Shown: positions 18,791 to 28,118 of the stretch, piece after piece | Layout: every line of letters starts with the position of its first letter | Numbering within the stretch: the stretch's first letter is position 1 | DNA from: Faecalibacter rhinopitheci | GTDB taxonomy: Bacteria > Bacteroidota > Bacteroidia > Flavobacteriales > Weeksellaceae | Length of the DNA: 64,000 bases | Assembly: GCF_015234135.1 (NCBI RefSeq) | Contig: NZ_JADGIK010000003.1 | Coordinates: 270,305-334,304, forward strand | Reading direction: 5' to 3' | Made by a program: the position numbers and the translations under genes | The notes under the pieces: generated by a model | Told to the model about the DNA's origin: nothing | The model's input: the letters and a program-made list of their open reading frames with translations, nothing else | Databases searched by the model: none

Positions 18791-19603
18791 TTACCATCCT
18801 TTGATGGCTCCATCTTTAAAAATTTCTTTTGCTTTTTGTTCAACTGCATCAGATTGGTACGCTTGTAAGAATTGTTTGATGCGAGGATCGTTTTTATTTT
18901 CTTCTTTCGAAACCACTAAATTCATATAAGGCGATTCTTTATCTTCTGTAAATATCCCATCTTTTGTCGCATCTAACCCAGCTTGACCTGCAAAGTTATT
19001 ATTGATTACAGCGATGACAACTTTTTCATCGTCCAAAACACGTGTTAATTGTGGTGCCTCTAATTCAATAATTTCTAATTTCTTTGGATTGGCAACGATA
19101 TCCGTTAATTTAGGGAATAAGCCAACTCCTTCTTTTAACTGAATTAAACCTAATTTGTTTAATAAAATTAATGAACGTCCACCGTTTGGCGCATCATTCG
19201 GTATAGCAATCGTACTTCCATCCTTTAATTCATTTAACGATTTAATTTTCTTTGAATAGCCTACGATGGGATAAACAAAAGTATTTCCAATAGCTGCGAA
19301 TTTATAACCACGTTGTTCAGATTGTGAATCGATAAATGGTTGCGTTTGGTATGCATTTGCATCAATATCTCCATTATTAAGCGCTTCGTTTGGTACAATA
19401 TAATCATTGAATGAAACCAATTCAACATCCAAATTATACTTTTCTTTCGCTACTTTTTGTGCAGTTTCCGCTAAGGCATATTCAGGTCCAGACATTACAC
19501 CAACTTTAAGCGCTCCTGTTCCATCATTCTTTTTTTCACCACAAGCAAAAATCGTTAAAAACGAAATTCCTGCTAAAACTGATTTTATGATTGACTTTTT
19601 CAT
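18791..19603 (-). CDS. metQ: Methionine ABC transporter substrate-binding lipoprotein
   Basis: MetQ captures methionine in the periplasm for MetNI. The 270-residue protein has a signal ending in a lipobox at IFACG (Cys21) and then the NlpA fold: LKVGVMSGPEYALAETAQ, NGDIDANAYQTQPFIDS and TIAIPNDAPNGGRSLILLNK are typical. It is the last gene of the metNIQ operon, with 11 bases between the metI stop and its ATG. The order metN-metI-metQ is the usual one. Confidence 0.95.
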   Translation of the reverse strand: MKKSIIKSVLAGISFLTIFACGEKKNDGTGALKVGVMSGPEYALAETAQKVAKEKYNLDVELVSFNDYIVPNEALNNGDIDANAYQTQPFIDSQSEQRGYKFAAIGNTFVYPIVGYSKKIKSLNELKDGSTIAIPNDAPNGGRSLILLNKLGLIQLKEGVGLFPKLTDIVANPKKLEIIELEAPQLTRVLDDEKVVIAVINNNFAGQAGLDATKDGIFTEDKESPYMNLVVSKEENKNDPRIKQFLQAYQSDAVEQKAKEIFKDGAIKGW

Positions 19604-19614
19604 TCGATATATTT

Positions 19615-20268
19615 TTATTTATGATTGAATTTTTTTGATAAGAAATCACCTGCAAATTGGATAATGAAAACGATGATGATTAATAAGATTAAGACAACGT
19701 TCATAACTAAAGTATCATAACCCACATAACCGTATTGATAACCGATTTGTCCTAAACCTCCAGCACCAACTGCACCGCCCATGGCTGAATAACCCACCAA
19801 AGTAATTAAAGTAATGGTTGCGGCATTGATTAAAGAGGGTAAAGCTTCAGGTAATAATACTTTCATAATAATTTGCATGGGTTTTGCTCCCATTGCGCGA
19901 GCGGCTTCAATTAATCCTTCAGGAATTTCCAATAAACTATTTTCTACCAATCGAGCGATAAATGGAGCTGCTCCGACACTTAATGGCACTAACGCAGCTG
20001 CCATTCCGATGGATGAACCGACAATAGCGCGTGTAAATGGAATCATCCAAACAATTAAGATAATAAACGGAATCGAACGGAAAACATTCACGAAAAATGA
20101 TAAGGCTTGATTCACGATTTTATTTTCTAAGAATTGTCCTTTACGTGTTAAAAACAAAATAATTCCTAAAGGTAAACCGATTACGAAACCGAAAAATCCA
20201 GCGACAAACGTCATTACAATCGTTTCCCACGTTCCTTTCACTAAAAGATTAATGATTGATTCTGACAT
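19615..20268 (-). CDS. metI: Methionine ABC transporter permease
   Basis: The integral membrane subunit of the methionine importer, 217 residues with five predicted helices. The EAA loop EAARAMGAKPMQIIMKVLLPEALP (start near residue 123) contacts the ATPase, and SAMGGAVGAGGLGQIGYQYGY is a family hallmark. The start overlaps the end of metN by 20 bases, which suggests translational coupling. Confidence 0.95.
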   Translation of the reverse strand: MSESIINLLVKGTWETIVMTFVAGFFGFVIGLPLGIILFLTRKGQFLENKIVNQALSFFVNVFRSIPFIILIVWMIPFTRAIVGSSIGMAAALVPLSVGAAPFIARLVENSLLEIPEGLIEAARAMGAKPMQIIMKVLLPEALPSLINAATITLITLVGYSAMGGAVGAGGLGQIGYQYGYVGYDTLVMNVVLILLIIIVFIIQFAGDFLSKKFNHK

Positions 20269-21292
20269 AGCCTATTTTTTCGATGTTAAACTGATTGGAG
20301 ATGAAATAATTTTCGATGTTCGTTTCTTGGTTAAAGAGCTGATCAATTTTTATAAATAATGTTCCATAATTGATACTTCCGGCATATTCGATACGTGAAG
20401 TGATCACTTCTGGCGTGAACTCAAACTGATTTTTAATTTCAGCAATAGCCGCGTTATAATGTGGTTGATTGCTAAAACTAATTTTATAAATCACAGCTGA
20501 ATCGGATGTGGTATCACTTTCAAGTTTTGATTTAAAAACAGAAGGCAATTCTATATCCAACGATTTTTTGATGAAATCGTTGGTGATTTGTTCTTTTGGA
20601 TTGGTGAAAATTGTTTCAACTGAACCATGTTCAACTACTTTTCCATTCTTCATTACCGCCACCTCATCACAAATGGCATTGATCACCTCCATTTCGTGGG
20701 TAATTAACACAATCGTAATATTTAAACGTTGATTGATTTCTTTCAATAAGTTTAAAATCGATTTTGTTGTGGATGGATCTAAAGCACTTGTCGCTTCGTC
20801 ACATAATAAAACGGTCGGATTGCTTGCTAAAGCTCTAGCAATTGCAACGCGTTGTTTTTGGCCACCAGATAAATTTGCAGGATATTCGTTGGCTTTATCT
20901 AAAATTCCAACCAAATCCAATAACTCATTTACTTTCGATTGAATTTCACTTTTCGAAGTACCTGTTAATTCCAACGGAAAAGCCACATTTTGAAAAATGG
21001 TACGAGAGGATAATAAATTGAAATGCTGAAAAATCATTCCGATCTTTCTTCTTTCTAACGTTAATTTGGCTTGAGGCAAAGAAGTTAAATTAACTCCATT
21101 GATCCAAACTTCACCCGAATCAGGCATTTCTAAAAGATTGATGCAACGAATCAAAGTACTTTTACCCGCACCAGATTGTCCAATGACACCAAAAATTTTT
21201 CCTTCATTAATTGTTAAAGAAACGTCATCCAATGCAGTAATTTCTTGTGACGATGTTTTAAATTTTTTATATATATTTTTTAATAGAATCAT
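20249..21292 (-). CDS. metN: Methionine ABC transporter ATP-binding protein
   Basis: MetN is the ATPase of the methionine importer. Starting at the ATG at 21292 it has 347 residues; a TTG eight codons upstream lies in a leader hairpin and is less likely. Walker A GQSGAGKST is near residue 38, signature LSGGQKQR near 139, Walker B VLLCDEATSALD near 160, and the switch His in LITHEM. The C-terminal 100 residues (SFSNQPHYNAAIAEI and beyond) form the NIL/ACT-like domain that in the E. coli protein binds methionine and inhibits transport. Confidence 0.94.
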   Translation of the reverse strand: MILLKNIYKKFKTSSQEITALDDVSLTINEGKIFGVIGQSGAGKSTLIRCINLLEMPDSGEVWINGVNLTSLPQAKLTLERRKIGMIFQHFNLLSSRTIFQNVAFPLELTGTSKSEIQSKVNELLDLVGILDKANEYPANLSGGQKQRVAIARALASNPTVLLCDEATSALDPSTTKSILNLLKEINQRLNITIVLITHEMEVINAICDEVAVMKNGKVVEHGSVETIFTNPKEQITNDFIKKSLDIELPSVFKSKLESDTTSDSAVIYKISFSNQPHYNAAIAEIKNQFEFTPEVITSRIEYAGSINYGTLFIKIDQLFNQETNIENYFISNQFNIEKIGYVRINH

Positions 21293-21448
21293 TATTGTTT
21301 TATGAAAACCTCTCAAAATATTGGTTAATGAAAGGTTATATTATAGGCTATAATTTTAGAAATATTTCCATCTTGTTAATTGATGAAGCGATGAGATGGC
21401 ACTAAAATTTCTTGGTTTATTTTTATATTTTTCTCATTAAATTCCCAC
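21293..21448 (-). promoter_or_regulatory. Structured 5' leader of metNIQ
   Basis: The promoter at 21449-21480 would give a leader of about 150 nt. Two inverted repeats are visible. CCATCT (21368-21373) pairs with AGATGG (21394-21399). AACCTCTCA (21307-21315) pairs with TGAAAGGTT (21329-21337) with one G-U, just upstream of the metN start. It does not show the usual SAM-I riboswitch core. A metabolite- or RNA-binding regulator of methionine uptake is an inference. Confidence 0.4.
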
Positions 21449-21480
21449 CAAATTTATAGACTTATATTTTATTTATCAAA
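21449..21480 (-). promoter_or_regulatory. Promoter of metNIQ
   Basis: On the minus strand TTTG (21480-21477) is followed after 20 bases by TAAATTTG (21456-21449), a complete Bacteroidota promoter. Confidence 0.7.
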
Positions 21481-21890
21481 AAAATATCAACTTATGAAGC
21501 TATAATTATATTTTATAAATAATAATTTTCTGTTTAAATTGATTTAAAAGAATATTATTCTTTTTTATGAAAAAATACACTAACTCTGTTATTAGGTACT
21601 GTTAATATTCTTAATTAAGTTTTTTTCTATTGTTAAACAATAATTACCAAGCGGTTTTTAATTATTGTTCTATTTCATTCTTTTAATACGTTGTAAAATA
21701 AATCATATATAGTTAGTTTTGAAAAGGTTAAATATTTATATTACAATTAATTATGTTTTTGTTTTTCAGAATATTATTTCAGAATATTATTTCATGAGAT
21801 TAATACTATTGAATTTCATGCATTTTATAATACATATCTTATAGGAGTATTGCTATTATCATTTTCTTTGAAAAAATTAAACATGAAAAA
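21481..21890. other. Non-coding interval between metN promoter and the T9SS cargo gene
   Basis: About 410 very A/T-rich bases without a plausible gene. A duplicated CAGAATATTATTTCA segment occurs at about 21768-21793. No convincing promoter for the 21891 gene and no RNA gene is seen. A two-codon mini-frame (ATG AAA AAA TGA) at 21883 ends just after the start codon of the 21891 gene begins. Confidence 0.5.
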
Positions 21891-23852
21891 ATGAAAATGA
21901 AATCTACTTTGAAAACTTCTCTTGTGTGTATACTTCTATCGTCTGGATTATTTGCCCAAACTATGGAATTTCGTCCTTTAGATATTGCTTCTACAGGAGT
22001 AAGAGGATTGCTAAATAATGGAGATGCGTTATTAGCGGGATATACATACAATTATGAGACTGCGACCCTTACTCCAAAAGAAACAGGAATTGCTACTTAT
22101 TCAAATATAAATGCAAACGGGGATATGGTTGGAACTATAATAGTTGACGGAATAGTTCACCCCGCGTATAAACTAGTAAACGAATCAGCATGGACTATAG
22201 CACCAGTCTTTTCAAATATGACTGCAAGTGATGGAGTTACAATGTATTCAATCAGTCAAAATGGACGTTATATAACAGGCCAAATGCAAGCAAAGCCTTT
22301 TGTATATGATATACAACCCCAAGAATTAACCAACTTACTTCCTTCAGACTATGTATACGGAGCAGGGTATAGTGTAAATAATGAAGGAACATCCGTTGGT
22401 TGGGTAGATGCTGCAGTTAGTGGTACTTTTCGCGAGTTAGGTGTGATGAATAAAAATTTACCATTCCGAAAAATTTTAACAGATTATGCTATTCCAGTTA
22501 ACAATCATATTTGGCACATAGATGATAATGGATTGGTAGTGGGCGAAGTAAATTTAAAACCTTTTAGTTATAATTTAAATACAGACGAATTTAAAATTTA
22601 TGATTTACCTGCAGGTTATAGAACAGGTTCTTTTCAATCCTCTTCTAATGGAATAATTGTAGGGTATGTTCAAAATATGGTAACGGATCGTGATGCTATT
22701 ATATACCATGAGTCATTTGGAGATCAGCCTAAGTTAATTAAAGATTTACTAATCGAACAAGGTATAGAAATTACAATCCCGGGAGGAAAATTAGGAGGCG
22801 CAAATTCTATTTCTGAAAATGGAGACTTTGTTGGTGGAAATGAAATAGGAAATGGAAACATTGCTCCAGGTTGGATCTTAAAATTAAATGGATACTTTAA
22901 TGAACGTGAATGTCATATTAAAGTTCCTTCGGATATGGAGATACAAACTAATTTGGGTGATACTTCTGCAAATGTAACTTACGAGGTTACTTCAGATTGT
23001 CCAGAAAATCAACTAGTAATGGTAAGTGGGATTGCATCAGGAGAAAATTTTCCTTTAGGAATTACTACTGTAGCCTACAATTCTATAGATAGTGAAGGAA
23101 ATGTAGTAGCATCTGCTTCATTTAAGGTAAATGTAAAGGACTCATATTGTACACCTCGATTTACAGCAATTGTGGAGCCTATTACAAAAGTTGTTTTTGG
23201 AACAATTAATAACGAGTCATCTTCGTATGTTACGTCTTTAGAAAACGAATACTTTTTAAATCAATCAACAGATGTAGAAAAAGGGAAAACTTATAATATT
23301 ACTGTTTCTGGAAATACAAATGGGGTAGCAGAAACTAGTGAATTTACTGTTTTCTTTGACTTTAATCATGACGGGATTTTTAATTCAGATACGGAAGGAT
23401 TCTATATCGGATCAATCACAGGATCTAATGGTGTAGATGGAAAATCTATTACTAAATCTATTGCAATTCCTACAGATGCATTAGATGGTAAAACAAGAAT
23501 GCGTGTAATGAAATCGTATCGATTAGTACCTGAAAATCCATGTTCTTTAATATATGCGTATGGACAAAGTGAGGATTATATGATAAACGTAAAAGAGAAT
23601 CTGAATACGAATGAGTGGTCTAATAAATTAAATAAAATCTATCCTAATCCTGTAAAAGATATATTACATATACAAACAAATAACGAAGTAAAAGCGATTA
23701 AGATTTACAATTTGTCAGGACAAGAAATAATTAAATTAAATATTAATAAGGTTAATCCACAAATTAATATTTCAAATTTAAATAAAGGAATTTATATAGT
23801 AGAAATTACAACTTATGATGGGATAATTACCCAAAAAATAATTAAAGATTAG
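21891..23852 (+). CDS. Secreted multidomain protein with T9SS type A sorting domain
   Basis: A 653-residue protein with a Sec signal ending near GLFAQ. Residues 25-340 contain repeats of the form N-x-NG-x-x-VG that resemble extracellular HAF repeats and may form a propeller. Residues 345-420 look like a HYR domain (VPSDMEIQTNLGDTSANVTY). Residues 420-570 look like a GEVED domain, with FDFNHDGIFNSDTEG and ending GQSEDYMINV. The last 75 residues (NKIYPNPVKDILHI, then KGIYIVEI and QKIIKD) are a T9SS type A sorting domain, so the protein should be exported across the outer membrane and anchored or released. Function unknown. Confidence 0.85.
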   Translation: MKMKSTLKTSLVCILLSSGLFAQTMEFRPLDIASTGVRGLLNNGDALLAGYTYNYETATLTPKETGIATYSNINANGDMVGTIIVDGIVHPAYKLVNESAWTIAPVFSNMTASDGVTMYSISQNGRYITGQMQAKPFVYDIQPQELTNLLPSDYVYGAGYSVNNEGTSVGWVDAAVSGTFRELGVMNKNLPFRKILTDYAIPVNNHIWHIDDNGLVVGEVNLKPFSYNLNTDEFKIYDLPAGYRTGSFQSSSNGIIVGYVQNMVTDRDAIIYHESFGDQPKLIKDLLIEQGIEITIPGGKLGGANSISENGDFVGGNEIGNGNIAPGWILKLNGYFNERECHIKVPSDMEIQTNLGDTSANVTYEVTSDCPENQLVMVSGIASGENFPLGITTVAYNSIDSEGNVVASASFKVNVKDSYCTPRFTAIVEPITKVVFGTINNESSSYVTSLENEYFLNQSTDVEKGKTYNITVSGNTNGVAETSEFTVFFDFNHDGIFNSDTEGFYIGSITGSNGVDGKSITKSIAIPTDALDGKTRMRVMKSYRLVPENPCSLIYAYGQSEDYMINVKENLNTNEWSNKLNKIYPNPVKDILHIQTNNEVKAIKIYNLSGQEIIKLNINKVNPQINISNLNKGIYIVEITTYDGIITQKIIKD

Positions 23853-23887
23853 AAAGTAATTTTCTAGCAGTAATGATTGATTAGTAT

Positions 23888-23918
23888 AAAAGGTATAGAA
23901 ATTTCTATACCTTTTTTT
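23888..23918. terminator. Bidirectional terminator
   Basis: Perfect palindrome AGGTATAGAAATTTCTATACCT with flanking A and T runs, between the T9SS cargo gene and the GNAT gene. Confidence 0.9.
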
Positions 23919-23920
23919 AT

Positions 23921-24202
23921 TTATGATAATACGTCTCTGAAATCTTCGTTTTTATCAAACTGCGCTTTAGCGAATGGGCACAAAGGAATAATTTTTACAT
24001 TATCTTTTCTTACCCAATCCAAGATGTTTTCTAAAATTTTTTTTCCAATACCTTGTCCACCATAAGCGTCATCTACGTGAGTATGATCAATGATAATTTT
24101 ATCATTACCAGCCCAAGTAAAAGTCATTGCGCCAGCTTCTGTAGAACCATCCATTGCCTGAACCATTCCTTTCTTTCCATCATCTGTTTTTATAAATTCC
24201 AT
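23921..24202 (-). CDS. Small GNAT-family N-acetyltransferase (YidJ/COG2388 type)
   Basis: A 93-residue minimal GNAT fold. IIIDHTHVDDAYGGQGIGKK (about 36-55) contains the acetyl-CoA loop (GGQGIGKK), and KIIPLCPFAKAQF near the C terminus is the signature of the short family that lacks the first part of the canonical domain. The acetyl acceptor is unknown. It stands next to the pirin gene in the same direction with a 27-base gap, so the two may be co-transcribed. Confidence 0.85.
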   Translation of the reverse strand: MEFIKTDDGKKGMVQAMDGSTEAGAMTFTWAGNDKIIIDHTHVDDAYGGQGIGKKILENILDWVRKDNVKIIPLCPFAKAQFDKNEDFRDVLS

Positions 24203-24229
24203 AGTATTTTATTATTATTAATTTTCTGA

Positions 24230-25105
24230 TTAATCCTCTAATGTACCAAATTCACCTTTATTATAATCCTCGAAAGCTTCTCGAATTTCTTCTTGCGTAT
24301 TCATTACAAATGGTCCATAAGAAGCAATTGGCTCATTTAATGGTTCTCCACTCAAAATTAATACCACAGTATTTTCTTCAGTGGCTTCGATAGAGAAGTT
24401 TTCACCTTTATTTTCAAATAAAACAAAATGATCTGTTTCTACAATCTGATTTCCATTTACTTTAATTTCACCTTCGATAACTAAAGCAATCGTATTATAA
24501 TTTGCTGGGAATTTGAAATCAGCTTTTCCAACAAGATTTAATTTAGCATTCAACATATGAACCGGAGAAAATGTGCTCGCACTTCCTTTTACACCATTAT
24601 ATTCTCCTGCAATAACTTCTACAAAGCCATTTTCTACCTCAACAGTTGGTATATTTTGATGCTCGATGGCTTGGTATTTTGGTGCGCTCATTTTATCCTT
24701 AGCAGGAAGATTTACCCATAATTGCACCATTTGAAAGATTCCACCTTTTTTGTAGAATTCTTCTGCGTGATACTCTTTGTGTAATACCCCAGAGGCAGCT
24801 GTCATCCATTGTACATCACCTTGATGAATTGTTCCACCACCGCCTGCACTATCGTGATGAGAAACACTTCCTTGATAAGCGATAGTTACAGTTTCAAAAC
24901 CACGATGTGGATGTACACCAACACCTTTTGGAACATCAGTTGCAGGAAAGTTAAATTTAGAATTATAATCCATCATAATAAATGGATCCATTCTTCTCAT
25001 GCTAAGGTTTGCGAAACTTGGTATAAAATTGTGAACTCTAAATCCATCTCCCACAAAATGAGGCTCTCTTGGTGCGATAACTGCTTCTATATTTTTTGTA
25101 TTCAT
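24230..25105 (-). CDS. Pirin family protein
   Basis: A 291-residue bicupin. The first cupin holds the metal-binding motif HPHRGFETVTI (about 62-72) and HHDSAGGGGTIHQGDVQWMTAASGVLHKEYH; the second cupin is more degenerate, as usual. Pirins bind iron, and some cleave quercetin, but the role in bacteria is mostly unknown. The minus-strand -7-like TAAATTTG at 25156-25149 lies about 45 bases upstream of the ATG. Confidence 0.9.
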   Translation of the reverse strand: MNTKNIEAVIAPREPHFVGDGFRVHNFIPSFANLSMRRMDPFIMMDYNSKFNFPATDVPKGVGVHPHRGFETVTIAYQGSVSHHDSAGGGGTIHQGDVQWMTAASGVLHKEYHAEEFYKKGGIFQMVQLWVNLPAKDKMSAPKYQAIEHQNIPTVEVENGFVEVIAGEYNGVKGSASTFSPVHMLNAKLNLVGKADFKFPANYNTIALVIEGEIKVNGNQIVETDHFVLFENKGENFSIEATEENTVVLILSGEPLNEPIASYGPFVMNTQEEIREAFEDYNKGEFGTLED

Positions 25106-25517
25106 CGTCTAATATTTTATGTTTAAAACTTTATTTCTTTTTGTTACACAAATTTAGCACCGCATTATATGTTTTATATTGATGTAAGATAAGAAGTTGT
25201 ACTTGAATTAATTGATCTAAATCAATGGAATGGTAGATTTATATAATGAGAAGCAGAAATAAAGTCAGCTTGACATTTCTGATTGTTAAGAATTGGCCTC
25301 TAAATCTATGACGTTAAGAAAATAATTTGAATAAAGGAAAAGAATGAATTAGTGAGCGAATGCGAATCATTTAATTCATTCCCGTAATGAAATTTATTTT
25401 TAGTTTAATAGATTTAAAGCCTTGACTTTTTTGTTTCGTTTTTGTGTCAAGACAAAAATGAAAATAGTATTCCTTTATATAATAAATCCACTTCTCATTA
25501 GAGTAGTGGATTTATTT
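25106..25517. other. Intergenic region with dispersed palindromic repeats
   Basis: No gene is seen. It holds a family A repeat (25247-25276, GAGAAGC...TCAGCTTGACA), a family D palindrome (CTTGAC at 25421-25426, GTCAAG at 25446-25451, around a T-rich spacer) and the terminator at 25481-25520. Confidence 0.6.
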
Positions 25518-25520
25518 TTA
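25481..25520. terminator. Terminator after the hutU-lipoprotein unit
   Basis: AATAAATCCACT (25481-25492) pairs with AGTGGATTTATT (25505-25516); an inner CTC/GAG continues the stem. A-rich and T-rich flanks allow use in either direction. Confidence 0.75.
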
Positions 25521-25889
25521 TAATTCAGATTTTACTGTTCCATCAGGATGAAATGTTTTACCATCACATTCCCATTCATGAGAAATTATCGTATCATTTT
25601 TATGAATATTAAATGTTAATTCACCTTTTCTTTTGATGATGGTATCGCCAATATTTATTTCTTTTCGATAATTAGCCCACCAACGATTTTGTTCATTACA
25701 TTCACATTTTTTTTGTGTAAAAGGATCAATACCTTCCATAGCTAAATTCCCTCTTGTTCCCCAATATTTTTTTTCAACTAAAAGAAAACATTCACTTTCT
25801 CTATAAAAATCGACAAAAGCATTACAATTAGGTGTTTGATTACAAGAGATTAATTGAACTAAAAAAGGTATTACAATTAATTTCTTCAT
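25518..25889 (-). CDS. Small cysteine-rich lipoprotein, hypothetical
   Basis: A 123-residue protein that I do not recognise. The signal MKKLIVIPFLVQLISC ends in a lipobox (Cys16). The mature part has six more cysteines (in CNAF, ECFLL, KKCEC and WECDG contexts) that could form disulfides in the envelope. It starts two bases after the hutU stop codon, so it is co-transcribed with hutU, but nothing in it suggests a role in histidine breakdown. Confidence 0.7.
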   Translation of the reverse strand: MKKLIVIPFLVQLISCNQTPNCNAFVDFYRESECFLLVEKKYWGTRGNLAMEGIDPFTQKKCECNEQNRWWANYRKEINIGDTIIKRKGELTFNIHKNDTIISHEWECDGKTFHPDGTVKSEL

Positions 25890-25891
25890 AT

Positions 25892-27871
25892 TTACAATAA
25901 TTCTTCATCTACCATATTCGGTAAAGTAACCTTTAATAAAGGTTCGTCTTCCATCGCACGTTTGATGGCAAAGATAGCTTCTTCGTTTCTTGCCCATGAA
26001 CGACGAGCGATTCCGTTATTCACATCCCAATGCAACATGGATTTTAATTTCGTTTCAGATTCAGTAGATCCGTCTAATAACATTCCGAATCCACCATTAA
26101 TGACTTCACCCCAACCAACGCCACCACCGTTGTGGATAGAAACCCAAGTAGCTCCTCTAAAACTATCCCCAATTACATTATGTATCGCCATATCTGCTGT
26201 GAATTTCGAACCATCGTAAATGTTAGACGTTTCACGGAAAGGAGAATCTGTTCCCGATACATCGTGATGATCGCGTCCTAAAACTACAGGTCCAATTTCA
26301 CCATTGGCAATCGCATCATTGAACGCTTTTGCAATTTTCATTCGACCTTCGGCATCGGCATATAATATACGCGCTTGCGATCCTACGACTAATTTATTTT
26401 GTTGTGCGCCTTTAATCCAAGTGATGTTATCTTGCATCTGTTGTTGAATTTCTTCAGGTGAATGCTGCATGATTTCTTCTAAAACTTGACAAGCGATTTC
26501 ATCTGTTTTCTGTAAATCATCTGGTTTTCCAGAAGCACAAACCCAACGGAAAGGTCCAAATCCATAATCGAAACACATTGGTCCCATAATGTCTTGTACA
26601 TAGGAAGGATATTTAAAATCGATACCGTTTTCTGCGATTACATCCGCTCCAGCGCGAGAAGCTTCCAACAAGAAAGCGTTTCCATAATCGAAGAAGTAGG
26701 TTCCTTTAGCGGTATGCTTATTCACTGCTTCAGCATGGCGACGTAATGATTCTTGTACTTTTTCTTTGAACAATTCTGGATTATTCGCCATCATTTCGTT
26801 TGCTTTTTCCAACGATAGTCCAGCAGGATAATAACCACCAGCCCAAGGATTATGTAAAGAAGTTTGATCGGATCCTAAATCGATGTATAAATTTTCTTCA
26901 TCGAATTTTTCCCAAACCTCAACCACGTTTCCGTCATAAGCGATTGAAACTACTTCTTTATTTTCTTTAGCTTCGCGAACACGTTTTACCAATTCATCTA
27001 AATCAGAAATCACTTCATCGACCCAACCTTGTTCATGGCGTTTCCAAGTTGCAGCAGGATTAACTTCAGCAGTTACTGAAACAACTCCTGCTATATTTCC
27101 TGCTTTTGGTTGAGCACCTGACATTCCACCTAATCCAGCCGTTACAAATAATTTTCCAGCCGTTCCTTGATCATCAATTTTTCGACAACCGTTCAGAACT
27201 GTAATAGTTGTTCCGTGAACAATTCCTTGAGGCCCGATGTACATGTAACTTCCGGCTGTCATTTGTCCGTATTGTGAAACGCCTAAAGCATTCATTTTTT
27301 CCCAATCATCCGGTTTTGAATAATTCGGAATCACCATACCATTTGTAACCACTACACGAGGTGCATTTTTGTGGGATGGAAATAATCCCATCGGATGACC
27401 CGAATACATCACTAAAGTTTGTTCATCAGTCATTTCTGACAAATACTTCATCGTTAATAAATATTGTGCCCAGTTTTGGAAAACGGCTCCATTTCCTCCG
27501 TAGGTAATTAATTCCTCCGGATGTTGAGCGACCACAGGGTCTAAATTATTCTGAATCATCAACATGATTGCTTTCGCTTGCTGAGAATTTCCAGGATAAT
27601 CTGTAATCGGACGAGCATAAATCTCATAATCAGGTTTGAAACGGTACATGTAAATGCGTCCGTATTGTTCTAATTCTGCTTTAAATTCAGGAATTAAAGT
27701 TGCATGATGTTGAGGTTCGAAATAACGTAAAGCATTTTTTAACGCTAATTTTTTCTCATCATCTGATAAGATTTCTTTGCGTTTAGGTGCGTGACTTACG
27801 TTTTCATTAACTATTTTTTTCGGTGGTAAAACCGATGGAATACCTTGTTTTATTTGTTCTTGAAATGTCAT
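25892..27871 (-). CDS. hutU: Urocanate hydratase
   Basis: It converts urocanate to imidazolone propionate, step two of histidine degradation, using tightly bound NAD+. The 659-residue protein is the longer Bacteroidota-type form (proteobacterial HutU is about 560). TYGGNGAVFQNWAQYLLTMK (start near residue 123) and MYSGHPMGLFPS are NAD-binding region motifs, and GPMCFDYGFGPFRWVCASG contains the conserved cysteine region. It lies upstream of a small lipoprotein gene and about 250 bases downstream of hutH, so the two hut genes may be separate transcripts. Confidence 0.95.
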   Translation of the reverse strand: MTFQEQIKQGIPSVLPPKKIVNENVSHAPKRKEILSDDEKKLALKNALRYFEPQHHATLIPEFKAELEQYGRIYMYRFKPDYEIYARPITDYPGNSQQAKAIMLMIQNNLDPVVAQHPEELITYGGNGAVFQNWAQYLLTMKYLSEMTDEQTLVMYSGHPMGLFPSHKNAPRVVVTNGMVIPNYSKPDDWEKMNALGVSQYGQMTAGSYMYIGPQGIVHGTTITVLNGCRKIDDQGTAGKLFVTAGLGGMSGAQPKAGNIAGVVSVTAEVNPAATWKRHEQGWVDEVISDLDELVKRVREAKENKEVVSIAYDGNVVEVWEKFDEENLYIDLGSDQTSLHNPWAGGYYPAGLSLEKANEMMANNPELFKEKVQESLRRHAEAVNKHTAKGTYFFDYGNAFLLEASRAGADVIAENGIDFKYPSYVQDIMGPMCFDYGFGPFRWVCASGKPDDLQKTDEIACQVLEEIMQHSPEEIQQQMQDNITWIKGAQQNKLVVGSQARILYADAEGRMKIAKAFNDAIANGEIGPVVLGRDHHDVSGTDSPFRETSNIYDGSKFTADMAIHNVIGDSFRGATWVSIHNGGGVGWGEVINGGFGMLLDGSTESETKLKSMLHWDVNNGIARRSWARNEEAIFAIKRAMEDEPLLKVTLPNMVDEELL

Positions 27872-28118
27872 TTTTGTGTGTTTTATGAGTTTAAGCGTTT
27901 TGTATTTATTTTTTTATTGAAGAATACTAATCAGTTGATGAGAAGCTGAATTTACTTCAGCTTGACAAATATTATTTAATATAAAATGTCATGCTAAACT
28001 GGTTTTAGAATCGCATTAACTAATATTTAATCATGATGAGAAACTAAAATAAATTCAGCTTGACGATTTAGAAGTCATCCTGAACTTGTTTCAGGATCAC
28101 ATCCTATTTAAGTATACT
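27872..28118. repeat. Dispersed palindromic repeats between hutU and hutH
   Basis: Two family A units (27936-27968, containing AAGCTGAA TTTAC TTCAGCTT, and 28035-28066) and one family B unit (28074-28105, containing ATCCTGAA...TTCAGGAT). Related units occur in at least three other intergenic regions of the window. Confidence 0.75.

Noticed and set aside
21293..21316. TTG start for metN eight codons upstream
   Set aside because: It lies in a leader hairpin, and the ATG at 21292 begins exactly where the ABC domain homology begins.
21293..21448. SAM-I riboswitch upstream of metN
   Set aside because: The conserved core sequence and four-way junction pattern are not visible; only two simple hairpins are seen.
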